DNA of 64,000 bases from positions 8,207,501 to 8,271,500 of the forward strand of contig JAZARR010000146.1 of the NCBI GenBank assembly GCA_037389465.1, read 5' to 3'. The notes beneath the pieces are model-generated. The model was not told the origin of the DNA. It ran no database searches and saw only the letters and a list, made by a program, of their open reading frames with translations. Positions 25,701 through 37,908 of the stretch are shown piece after piece. The position numbers and the translations under genes are program-made. The stretch comes from Baylisascaris procyonis. Taxonomy: Eukaryota > Nematoda > Chromadorea > Rhabditida > Ascarididae. The stretch's first letter is position 1; every line of letters starts with the position of its first letter.

Positions 25701-28700
25701 TTTTGCTCACTATTGCTTCCATGTTTGGTTTTTCCTCTTCTCACTAACAGCCGTATAAGATGGTCGGGTTACTTCTATCTTCGTTGTTATCGTCTATTAA
25801 GAATATTAGAAAAATATCTATGAGGCGCGGGATTTTCAAATATTAGTGCCACAAAGGTTTAAAAAAAAGAAGCTGCACTGTAATACTAAATAAATTTTAA
25901 GCGTAATATCACAGAAGTTTAGTGACGGAGGGACATACGAAGCAGATATGCGCTTTGCGAAAGAAATGCTCGCGATCAACAGACTTCAATTGGCACTTCA
26001 TTACTTCACGATCGCGAATAAATATCCAAAGAAACTGTTGCGTAAATGCATTGAAGATCTATCGCAATCGCTTAGCTGGGAACATCGTGATACGACAGCC
26101 TCCCTCATCATTAAACTTCTACCAGAGGCAAGTCTTAAGCGGCTTTATGTTCATATAGCGGTGTTGATTGCCTTTAATGAGCACCAAAGCTTGCTGAGTT
26201 TTTTAATGTGATGAGTGCTTCTGGCGGTGTTCAGAAGGAAAAAAAAAATCATTCATAATGCCTACCAATGTTTGCGCTTTTTGATACAGTGGAGGGATTC
26301 CAGATGTTATATATGTAAATATTGAGGCGTAGTGTTGTGAAATATCGGGATGTATTAAAAAAATATTCTATGGTTATTATCAGCGAAGATTTCGAATTGT
26401 GTATGATTGAAGGTGAAAGGAAGAAATGAACGATTGAAGGCAATTGATGCACTCATTGCGATGGTGAAGGAGGCAAAAGGCACTCATTACTATGTGCCAT
26501 CAGTAAATGCTTTACTTAACGCATGTATGCAAAGGGAAATGATCGTCGACGCTGTAATTGCCAAAAAAATCCGTGTAAGTCTATTTATTTATTTCCGTTA
26601 TGACAATATTCTCAACCAAGGCCACTTCGCTCTTATTTTGCGGTATAAACATCGTTCTCTAAAATGTTGAATCTGTGGTCATACTAAAATGCTTTGAATG
26701 CTTTTTTTAGTGAATCAAAATTATACCAAAAAGCATCATTATTTGTAATGTTTTATTGTAATATCAATGGCGCAATTCTATAAAAACATTTGACGTATAT
26801 AGAAATGGTAGAGTTGATTCGCTTATAGGAAGTGCTAAATGAGTTGATTACGAATACGGAGGTTGCTTATGCAATTTGCGCTGCACTTGGTCCGGTGATA
26901 TGGTCGTTGAACGTTGAATGGGCACCTCTGCTTGTCGATCTTTGCTCATATGGATCAACCTCAAAGAAAAACAGAGTGTTGCTTGATTACGCATCTCAAA
27001 TGGCCTATTCGTCGAGATTGTCATGTCTTCTCTCGAAATTACCGACTGACATGTGGGTACTCATGTTATTTCCTCCTAAATTTATCGTCTTTTCTCATGA
27101 TTTGAGCGTAGTTGTTGCTGTGTCTAGCGTATCCGTATACCTCTCTGTGTTAGTTTCAGCCCGTCGCTCAGAAGAGCTACGGCGTCGAACTTTCGGGTAT
27201 ACATCGTAGTCTTCTGAATCCATTTCTATCCGGTTCATGTTGATCTGATTTCCTGACCCATTTTACTTCGTGGAGAAACCGTTGTTATTTATGTGAAACG
27301 TTTTCGCCAGTTACCGAAATTTTTAATTACAATCTATCGCCGTATTGAAAGTTTCATGGTTTATTTTTGTAGGCATCATACTTTAGTGCAACGTATACGC
27401 CTTGAAGCCTTACTTATGACCCATCAAATTTGTGCTACAAACAGTGATTATGGAAATGCGATCGTTAAACGTGTTATCGAGGTGTTGACTCTTCTGGATA
27501 AGGATCGTTGCAAGTGAGTATTGGTTGCCATTGAGAGGTTCCATCGCTAAAAGAGAATTGATTGGCTAAATGGCTAGAATTTTCGCCACTAAGATTATCA
27601 AAAGTAGCTGCTTGTGCCATTTATATTTTATTCAGCTCGTTATTTGTGATGTTATTGTGGCTCCGAAATAACTGCATCTCAACCAGTTAGATCATTGCAT
27701 GTGCTGAAATTTTTACCCCTTTCGTCGGTTTATTTAAGCTAGCAAGTGGCATTTATGATCGTTTTTTCGACTTAGTTTCATTCCCATCTTAGTAATCGGA
27801 TGTGGCTTATTTTTATTACTAGATTATTTATTGGTTCTAGCTGAGATAGCGGATTTTTTCCTTGTTTTGAGTATGTTGATACAAAAGTTTTGTTAAAATT
27901 TGCGATCTACACTTCAAGAAATGTCATAAATTACTGCCATTGTATGTCACATAGCGCTAAGAGTGATGGAATGGTGTTCCGTTTCATGAGGCATCGTTGT
28001 GATTCTTCACTGTTTTTCATTGAATTCTTTTCATATTGGATTGTAGCAGATTTTTTCTGTGACGAAGGGGTTATTACACTATTTCTAAGATGGCGTGTAG
28101 AGAGGGGTAGATGGACCAGTTAAGTTAACATAGTATTCCGATTCTGAATCCCCAAAGAAGGATTGTTTTCCCTTCAACTATCTTCCAGTATTCAGTTTCT
28201 CCGAAAAAATGACCCATTTGAGCAAATCCATTTTCATGGTGACTTTTGTGTTTTGCATTTTTTTTTTCATGAGCAACTATTACAAAAGTTCCGATGACGA
28301 ATGCTTTCCTTACCATTGGTCGTTTCGTTACGTCGACATATGGTTTGTGATTTACGCACTTTCCCTTCATAGGTAAAGTTTCAGGTCGTTTGCGTTATCA
28401 CTGCCTCATCGATACCAAACACGCTTAACGCAGTTGCTACTGCTAATTTTGGACACGCTTGATAAGGTGAGTTCTTCAACGTTCTATTCAATATTCGTTC
28501 TGCGATGCAACTCAAATCAGTGCAAAAGGGAGTCATTTACTCTGCACTTGCTGGTGTTTACCTGCCGATCAAACTTAGAGCATTATGTTTCATTGCCTAA
28601 CGAAACTCCAGCGAGGAGCTGCATGTGTATTCACAAACTCGATAGACATTGCGATATACTTTTAGCTGTTTTTTTTCTCCCGTTTACTCGAAACTAGATG

Positions 28701-31700
28701 TACTTTTACGAGTTCTCTACTCGTTCGCTGGGTTGAGTGTGGCCAGTTGGCTGGCAGGAGACTGGAGTGGGGGAGGTACGCTGGTGTGCATATGATCGCT
28801 GGACAGATATCCAAAAACACTCGAGTATCTTTCCTGATCACTTATGCGTCCTCTTGGCACCAAGCGGTCCTTCGCAGCAACCTTGAAGAGCATCGTTGTT
28901 GAGAACAGGAACAGAATCGTATTCACTCATTTGATAGCCTGTATACATACCAGATTAGGAGCATCACAAAACCCTATCGGTGACTCCCATACGAAACTGA
29001 ACGTATAAAAAAATGATTGTGTGTGCGCATTGCGAAGCTCGAACATTGTGAGGCACAAGTTTCTAATGCAGGTGAGTATCGACGAGGTGCGTACATATTG
29101 CGAATTGTATCTTACCGATCAAGCGCAACAACCTTCTACCAGATTGCTCATCGAATTCATCCTTGTGCGAATTTTTATGTGCCATAATGAGGATTTCGAT
29201 CACTTCATCGAAATGGAGAGGGATGTATGCATTTTGAGTGTTATTAATAATTTATCACTTATTTTCAAATAAGGCTGCTATAAAAGAAGGAGAGAAAATG
29301 ATAAGAGAGGCGACTCGCAATTTCAGCGAAGCATCCTCCTTTATTATCGTCCCATACCGATTGGAGAAGTTACAACCTGCGAGCTTCTGTGGGATGTAAA
29401 ATTTCACATATATTTTTAATTGCTCTCAATTGAAATGTACTAACAGTGTTTTTGTTCTTGTAAAACAATCTGTTAAAAAATATGTAACCTTTTTTTTATT
29501 TTTGACTCTTAGTAACTTTTCAGAGTTCACAAAAGTATTGAATAAAGAAAAATATCCTTCTCTATTCATGAAGGGTAGCAATTATCGGAAAGTAAAAGGT
29601 TAATGATAGTGTGCATATTGGTGCATAGATGTGATCATTTGTTGTACTCGCTGCCTCTTTCCTGCCTTAGATCTGATTTATGAGGCAAAGTTCTGTTTAT
29701 TTTTAAAAAAAAAAAATTGGAATTTTTCATTATAAAAATCTAGAAGACATTGTTATAGTTTATTTGAATCCGTAAGTTTGAATAAAATTTCTTGCATTTT
29801 GCTAAAAATTCTATCCCACTTCACTTACACTCCCATTAAGTCAATAATGCTATCCATCTAAGTGTCCGTTATGGATTTCTTAGTCTAATTACCTTCGGCG
29901 ACTTTCCAGTCAACACCACTTTTGATGTCAAACTTCGTTTTTTATTGATATCGATTATTTAGCTGGCGAGAACGAGGATCGGAAGCATATGTTCATGGAT
30001 CAATATAATCATGCACGTCGTTAAGGTGCAGAACTCACAGGTAAGCATTATTTCCTGTCATGTTTAAATGTGAACATATGCATGCCTCGGTTATTTGGGC
30101 TGTGTATCCTCCATTCTCGCATTGGTTTCTACTACTTGTGATCTTTCCATTTTTACAACTGAATGGACCCTTCTCGACTGACATAACTGCATTTAGTGGT
30201 CTTTAAGCATTGTGTTGTTTTTATGATTTTAGCTGTGCATTCATTTATAACACTACTAGTATTCGTTTACCTATGCCATTATAGAAATTTCGCTAAGAAC
30301 GTTGAGAGTTCACAAGCAGTTTGCAAAAAAAAAGAGAAAAAATATTTTTATTTAGTATGTTTGCTTATCAAAGGGTACTTTACGTTGCCGATAGAAATAC
30401 ATAGCACACGTTGGAAATTAAAAATATGCCATAAAATCACAAAATTTACATTCCAACATTTTTCTTCAAATTTTTGAAGCATTTACAAAAAAATTTCGAA
30501 CTAATCGAAAAGGTATATCAAAAAAGCTCACATATTATATGATTTTGCTATTAATCCAGCTAGGCTATTAATCCTAAGTGTTTGATTTTTCGTAAAACTT
30601 TTAAGAGCCCCTTACCGGTGGAAAACCTTTTTAGAACTTGTTTTTCTTTGCCTCGGAGGACATTTTACCGTGTACTTTTCTGTCCTCGAAAACTCGAAAA
30701 TCCAAATACGCCGAAAACAGCTTTATGTTTACTCAGCACTAATTTAGAGTGTTGTTGAGAAGGCATCTAACTGAGAAGCGTTATGAATCGTAAAGGATCA
30801 TTTCAGAAGCATAGAAAATGATACATTCGTGAAGCTATTCTTCTTATAATAAATCACTTATCTTATAGGAGTTATTCGAACGTTGTTTCATGTTGTTTCT
30901 TCCATGGTGTACTGCACAGAATTTTTCGGTGCGATGTTCGGCAATTGCTGCAATAAAATGCTTATGGCCATTAGCAAATGAGGGAACACAAGCGAAACTA
31001 TCATGGTTACAAAAAGTCACTCAATTCAATGCGGAGAGTACTGGGTTTGTTTTTGTTTATCATTTTTGATGTATTACCTATGGATATACGGTTAATAAAA
31101 ATTATTCGAATTAAAAATAATGAAAGGTGAAACAAACCTTGAATAGCTTAAAAGATGAAAGGGTTTGTTTATTTCTTATTTTATTTTTTTTTTCCATTTT
31201 CGCCGTTTTAGGCGTAATTTATTCTCCTGATCGAGGGAAAGGAGTCCTTTCTCGGAGTTTTAGGATATCCATCCAAATGCTATGGAACTTTTCTTCATGG
31301 TATGATTTTTTTTTCTATCAGTGCTCATTCTAGTGCAATATTAGCATGACTAGGGGTGTACTTCAGAGGTGGTTTAAAAGTAGAGCTGTTAGTAAGGGTG
31401 CGAAGGGGGCTAAAAATTGAAATGTGTTTCTGTACGATGCGTGAATGAATTAATTTATAGCAATGCGAGGCGAATAATCGAGAATTTATGTGACGATTTC
31501 TATTTCGGTCATTTCCATGCTGAAAATCACTTTACCTTGCAGGTAAGTAGCTTGTCATGCTATTGTTTTAGAGTTTTGCATTGTAGGCATTCATCGATTA
31601 TTGCATATGCATGCTCTTAATGTGTTATTTTCTTTGCTCTTCTTTTATTGCTGTTGGTTTATCGTTCGCTTTTTGACTCTTTGTGTATCAGTTTTGATCA

Positions 31701-34597
31701 CCCTTCCCTTCCCTATTTTAGTTTGGTATCCTATCCGAGATGAGGCAGAAAAATTATGCGGATGGGATATGTGAAGGTAAATGAAAAGACTTCTGATATC
31801 CTCTATTAAAAAACGTGAAGTAGGGTGGTGGTGCTAGCAAGGAATTTGGATGCTTATGACCTTTGTTTTAGAGATAAGTTAGAGAGACTGTTGTTTATGA
31901 ATTCCGATAACAAAAGGTCAAATGGCATCTTTTTGGAAAAAGCGTCATCATTTCTGAACCTCAAACCCTCATGGGCATGATCTGTATGCTGTGATACGGC
32001 GATGAGCATGGAAGTAGTTGCAGGAGGTAGATCAAAAAGAGTTCACATCTTTTCGCTATGTTGGAAATACTTCAAAGATGGCTTCGAGGATCATTTTTGT
32101 ACGTGTTGAACTATTTGCAAAGAACACATATTGTGCCATATTTCACAGAGCAGTGTCCAATTTGCTACACTACAAGATGGAGTTTCTTTCGTATTTCAGA
32201 CGATACTAGAAACTTTCCCAATGAAAACGGGTATGCCATACGATGAGACAATTCCACTGAGTATTTGTCGATCACATAGTGGATCTAGCCGAATTCGAGC
32301 GGTTTGTTTCGATGAAGAGTTCAACAAATCGCCGTCATTGATTTATTCAGGTGTGTTGCTTTTGCGATTAAATCAATTTGCATTTATGCACTCATCGATT
32401 GATCAATGGAAATGTAGGACGAAAGGGATCCTATGTTTAGAGATATCGTGCGTTATTTTTCATTAATTTATAACTTGGGAGGGAATTGCGCTGTTATTGT
32501 TTGATGACGGTTCGCTCTAGTAAATCATTTCAAAGTTGACTGAACTCTATCGTTCGCATTCACTGAACTTTGCATGTTGGCAGATTGCCACAAGCTTGTC
32601 GCTGAGTGCACTTTTGTTATCGTCTTTTTGGCAGTGCGCACTTACATCGAACTTAGAGTATTACAGCGATAGTAGCAACGAGATACTAAGATCTTGGTCA
32701 ACCTTAGTTGTGTAGCTCAACACTAATCCTTAGTGAACTGTTGGTCAGCAAATTTGCTGGAAAGGCATCAGTTATGCTTTTCGCGTTTAGTAACAATGTG
32801 TTATTGTATGTGAAGTGATATAGCAATGCTTAGTGGTCTAGTTATATCGTTTGGCGCATACAAAATTGGATAGCTATAATTTCACAGAGTTGATTAAATT
32901 GGTTAAGGTGAAGTGAACGTTTATGGGACACTTCACTTCGAACGTGTTGACCTTTCACATAGCATTTTCACTGAAGAATCAACAGATATGGTAGTACATG
33001 ACCTACTCGTCCATTCCGTTTAGGGCTTTTTTGAAGGCAACTTTAAAGAGAGGGGATTACAGGTCTCGTGAAGCAATTCAGCCAGCATGATAGAGTTGAT
33101 GAAGATGATGACACAGTAGAGGAGGCTGATGAGCCGCTGCAACGCAAATTGAATGTCTTCAGAGGCAAGTGGAAACGACCTGAGGGCATTTCGCTGATTG
33201 TGGTTGCTACGCTCGTCAAAAAGTCGGCTAATCTCGGAGGTTGTGCTCCTTTTTTAAAGCATTTCAAAACTGCAGCGAAGAGTCTAAGAGGGAGATCGAG
33301 GGAAGTGCTTGCGACTAGAATGAAACCTTAAAGATTTTCAATGCTCATAAACCGTTGAAAATAGGATTTTATCATTGGCAATACTCAACTACTAAGAAAA
33401 TTGTGTTGTGTCAAACATTGAAGTGATATGCAAATTAAATTGTTACAGACTGATCTAAATAGTGGTTTGTCGAATTAAATGAAGCAATTCCTTCACCATT
33501 TGAGAGTGTAGTTGTGTTTTGTGGTGAATTTTTATTTCATTTCATTTTTCCATAACACTTTATTCGTTTTGTTGCAAAAACAATTCATCTTTAATCTGCA
33601 GTCTCATCATTTGCATATCCTACTTAGCAGCTATATATGCAATTTGGAGTCTATGGCGTATCTCTCTACCCCATTCTGTTATTCTAAAGTTGATGAAGGA
33701 GTATTGAGCAGTAGAATTCAAATATTTACATGCGTAAGCCTTAACCAACAGACTGCAAAAACTATCAGACAAGGAATCCACCGAACGAAGACGAACTTTA
33801 TTGTCACATAGAAAACGATATGGGCCTAAAAGGAACTATACTTAGACGGGGATCGTTTATCTTCATTTCGCCTACTCAGTTACTGATGTTTACTTCGTGA
33901 TAGCTGATGCTTTCTTCCAAAATCACTGCTTTTATCCATTTCCAGTTAGAAAGAGTTCTTGGCGTTAATACGTCCATCTGATTTAGTTGCATCAAATTAT
34001 TGAGTAGAAATGCCTAAATCGCGTATTTTATGGCACTCTCGAAAGTTCCGTTGCTGAAGAGAATAGAGTCATCTCTATTTTTCAGGTTTATGTCGAACAA
34101 GTGAAATTTTCGGCGCTGAAAAGTTGGTTCTTGCCAACTCGCGTATCGTCGAGGATCGCACTTTCAAATCGTTGAGCCTCGCTTCCGAGAACTGGATTGA
34201 AATTGAACAGGTTTGCATAAATTATTTTATTGTACTTGTAGCTTGCTTTTATCCTTGTTTTAGCAGGAATTTAAAAATGCTGCTTGGAGTGAAGGGATTT
34301 CCTATTCTTGGTCAATATCTTCATGAGGAAAAACTCGGCATTGGACGATGCTGGGTTCTTTCCTGTAGCAACCTTAGCGTTGCTTGAAGAGTTATTTGTT
34401 CACTACTGATCGATGATGTCGCTGTGGCGGATTTTTTGAGATTGTGCTATTTTATAACACGCTTCTCCTGTTTACTATATTTTTGATGCTATTCTTCTTA
34501 AGTTGTATTATACTGCTATGTTTTTGACGGCCAAAAAAAATCAACTTGCGCTATAATATTTTATATTGTTCTTTAGTTTTAACTTTATATATATATA

Positions 34598-34682
<85 letters not shown>

Positions 34683-35587
34683 TGACAAACTGCGCTATTC
34701 TACATCAGTCTATTCTCTTCGTTGCAAAGTTCTTCGTTTTCAAAATTTTCACCAAAAAATTATTGCTACTTGAATTATGCTAAAGTTATGGGAAAATTTT
34801 GCAATTATAGAATAGTTAAAATAAAATTTCTAATTTTGTTACCTTAAAAGATAGGAAAGTCATTACGGCAGTTAAATATTACTATCCAATGATTGCGTAT
34901 ATGCAAATTCATTTGGAAATGAACAAAAATTATTTAATTAATTTTGCACTTTCAGGTGACCGCAAGTGAACTTCTCGATTATCTGAATGGGAAACGCAAA
35001 ATAGGATATAAAATTGTAGCTGCTGAGCAAACCACCAATAGCAAATCATTCGCAATGTTCCGTTTCCCACGTAAATGTGTTCTTTTGCTCGGGTAATTTC
35101 ATATTCAAACTACTTTTTTTGCTATTTTTGCTATTCTTTTTTTTGCTGATTAACATATATTGTATCATAGTAAATTTACTGAAAATTAGCACTATAGTTT
35201 CGGGTAAAGAATAAAATTAAAGTATAATGGATGAAGCGTTATGTTTTTTTTCGTTGATTTCGTTTATTCCTTTGAGCATTTTAATTCGCCGATCCAGTGT
35301 AAATATTCACTTTATGTATAAACTGTGAGAATATTACCATTAAGTATCATAGCTGTTGTGATAGGTTTTGATTGTTGATCATTAGCAAGTAGATATAAGA
35401 GGATTTTGAGAATTATCTATTATTATTATTTTGCAGGGATGAGAAGGAAGGTATACCAGTGGAATATATCCGTTATGTAGATCATAGCGTCGAAATCGCT
35501 CAAGTGGGTCAAACGAGAAGTCTTAACGTACATGTCACTGGTGCTCTCTTCATTCATAAATTTGCCGAAGATAACTACTTGAAGTGA
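16739..35587 (+). CDS. TARBP1: TARBP1/Trm3-type SpoU RNA (guanosine-2'-O)-methyltransferase
   Basis: Family role: AdoMet-dependent 2'-O-methylation of RNA, with Trm3/TARBP1 modifying G18 of tRNAs. The model has 29 exons: 16739-16857, 17371-17464, 18485-18637, 19043-19246, 20437-20575, 21133-21265, 21410-21467, 22327-22549, 22638-22723, 22796-22928, 24048-24121, 24575-24697, 24981-25126, 25923-26127, 26413-26574, 26829-27052, 27373-27513, 28385-28466, 29072-29224, 29963-30040, 30869-31037, 31212-31299, 31461-31542, 32024-32098, 32200-32350, 33063-33239, 34086-34210, 34956-35092, 35437-35587. These give 1294 aa. Residues 1-1098 are a helical ARM-like region. An acidic linker ([12 protein letters not shown]) precedes the SpoU domain, whose three motifs are present: 1 [15 protein letters not shown] (N1155, R1161), 2 LLLGDEKEGIP (G1245-G1250) and 3 [11 protein letters not shown] (S1273, N1275). 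Human TARBP1 is about 330 aa longer, so upstream exons may be missed or absent. The donor at 22546-22550 is ambiguous, and one intron has a GC donor (26128). Confidence 0.93.
22291..22313. repeat. TTTA microsatellite in a methyltransferase intron
   Basis: Tandem TTTA units just upstream of the acceptor at 22326. They may act as part of the pyrimidine-rich region of that intron. Confidence 0.8.
34601..34680. repeat. Perfect (AT)40 microsatellite
   Basis: Eighty bases of uninterrupted AT, preceded by a shorter TA run at 34586-34597. It lies in the intron between two exons of the SpoU domain and is probably polymorphic. It could extrude as a cruciform. Confidence 0.97.
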
Positions 35588-35870
35588 TCTCATATTGTCG
35601 TTTCTTCTAATCTGTTTTACGATTGTTTATTTGTTTGTTTTTTGTTCTCTTTTTTGTTCTTCATGCATACAATTCTTCCGCTTGAGTTTTATTTCTGTTC
35701 TTGTGGTCCGAATTAAGGCTGTATTTGTTTCGCTTTTTTTCTTCTACAAAGCTATGAGCTCGTTTTCGATCTTTTTTTGTTTTTCACTTCGTCACGTTGA
35801 ACTTTTTTAATTTTTATCTACATGGAGGTCGTTTTGATTTTCTCTGCAAGTGTTGTGCATCTCTGTAGCA

Positions 35871-35964
35871 CTCGGTCGACCTTCTCATTAGAAATGTCTG
35901 ATGGGAACATCGGTGATCTCGGTCGACCTTCTTGTTAGAAGTATCTGACAGGAATAGCGGTGAT
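35871..35964 (+). repeat. Imperfect tandem duplication, 47-base unit, in the 3' UTR
   Basis: Units 35871-35917 and 35918-35964 both begin CTCGGTCGACCTTCT and end CGGTGAT. They match at 39 of 47 positions. A partial third unit (CGATCTTCTT) follows. The repeat lies between the methyltransferase stop and its likely polyadenylation signal, so it is probably transcribed. Confidence 0.85.
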
Positions 35965-36242
35965 CGATCTTCTTTATTAAGTTAACGGTTATGCAATTCT
36001 GATCTGTGAGAAGTTCATATTTGTTGCGTTATTCGGCAAACGAAACAATGCTATTTGTTGAACTGCGAAGCAGTTGTTGAGTTATTGTTTTATATTACGA
36101 ATGCTATTCACTCAGGGCACATTGATGACGGTGTCGTTGAAGTTGCTCAAAACGTTGATCAATTCGTTAGCGACCAAGATGTATGAATGCGTTTATCCGC
36201 ATTGTCTACAGCTTTGGCATTGTTATTGTTTCCTTCCTCTTC

Positions 36243-36248
36243 AATAAA
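36243..36248 (+). promoter_or_regulatory. Candidate polyadenylation signal AATAAA of the methyltransferase gene
   Basis: AATAAA about 660 bases after the stop at 35587, followed by a GT-rich stretch (TGTTCGTTGTTTGTGTGTG) typical of a downstream element. Confidence 0.5.
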
Positions 36249-37892
36249 GACTGTTCGTTGTTTGTGTGTGATCAGTTATAAGGAAAACAGCGTGTTATGC
36301 ATCCGCTGGTCGTCTTATTTTACGTATTTTAGTACATTCTTTAAGTTAATGACCTGAACGGTTAATGGCTAAAATTTGACAACAAAAGCTCCGATGAGTT
36401 CCACTTTTTGTGCACTCAACGGAACCGACCATGCACCACTGCCATTAACTTCAGAAATGATTCTGAAAGTCTTCATAAACATTCGCTGGAGAACTTGGAC
36501 CTCCTCTACGTATCCCATGATCCGAATCTTATGATCAGTATGGATATGAGCATTGTCGTGGTTAGTGCTATATTTGCTCAGGTTTTACGGTAATGCGAAT
36601 CATACCACTAAAATGTTTGCCTAACTGCGTTGATAGTTTATCGGCTGTCAGCTTAGAAGCGTTTCTCACCCAAGTGCGGTTGGTCGGGGTTTTTTTTGGA
36701 AGAGGGGGGGGGGGAGGGAGGGTAGGACAGAGTACAGCTATGAACATAGAAGCAGCAACATACTAGTTGTAAAGTTGGTTGTTTTCCGACGGCCACAAAG
36801 CAACGGAAAATGATGTTCGAGTACGCATATAATAAAAACACAAATTGGGTTCTGTGGAGTGGCACGAAAGATAAATTAAACAATTATATCGTAATTAGAA
36901 TTCATAATAAAGCACGGCTATCGGTGATGATTTCAGTTTTCCGCATTTCTATGTGATAGTCGCATGGATTCTCCTTTTTTATTCGGTGAATCAAAGCATT
37001 CTCCTCTCCTTTTTTTCTTCAATCCCCTTCATTTTCTCTATTTGCTCCTTAACCTCTCTTTAAAAAAAAAATTTCTCCCGGAAAAGACGCTCTGAAAATC
37101 TTGAATAAACTAAACCACGATTTACTTCTAAGCAGAGAATGATTGAATAGTAGACTGCAATTTTTGTGACAATTAGAACGTATTAGGAAATAATTTTTCG
37201 ACAACAATAATTGTTGAATATTGGTTAGTTATTGGACTGGATAAGCTGATTGTTTATATGTTTGATGGAAACTATTTGAGAAAAAAAAATCAAAAAAAAA
37301 AAAACATCAGTGCGGGACCCTTCTTACAGAAAATGTTGTGGTCTTTTTGCTCCGGAGCCTTATTTTTGCGATGTGTCTATTATATAGAGAACATGAATCG
37401 TTTAATGCCAACTCATCGTGATATAAACATTTGTGCTTCTTATTGATAAGGTTCATCTTTACGTTGTCAACTGATATCACTGATAACATTCGAGAGCGTT
37501 ATGGGTTGTCAAAGCAGACAGCGTGCCCACTTCCCAGGAGAGTATCAGTTCCTTTTTTTTTTCACTTCTTGCATAACGAAACGTTTATAGTGACGACCAT
37601 TGAGTAGTGTTTCAAACAGTTTGCTTAGAGCTCACTTCCATTATTCGACGGCTCCAAAAATAAAGCTTCTCCGATTTCAAATATCGTCATTGTTATAATC
37701 TTATTTCTACTTAATGATATGTTTACTTGCAATATCTTTTTCCTTTATCTTGACATTTCCGCCATTTTCATTGCTATTGATACTGTAAAAATTGATGCAT
37801 TTTCCTGAGTATAGTTTTATTTGCTTAGCAAATGGGTTTTTCGTATTTTTAGATTAGGGTATTTATAGTCGTATAATTTTGATGACGTAATT
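36249..37892. other. Intergenic, nothing coding recognised
   Basis: Contains a 22-base inverted copy (36348-36369) of 15614-15635 and a G-rich tract at about 36703-36723 with runs of G up to ten. No exon with proper splice signals was found. Confidence 0.5.
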
Positions 37893-37908
37893 GATTTTCA
37901 GGAAACCT
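37893..37908 (+). promoter_or_regulatory. Probable spliced-leader acceptor of the CX-like gene
   Basis: The acceptor GATTTTCAG ends at 37901 and leaves a 7-base leader before the ATG at 37909, which opens on a signal peptide. This is the strongest trans-splice candidate in the window. Confidence 0.65.

Noticed and set aside
33043..33267. Minus-strand frame
   Set aside because: Exact antisense of the acidic linker and first SpoU motif of the methyltransferase.
34546..34783. Frames encoding runs of Ile-Tyr
   Set aside because: Translation of the (AT)40 microsatellite.
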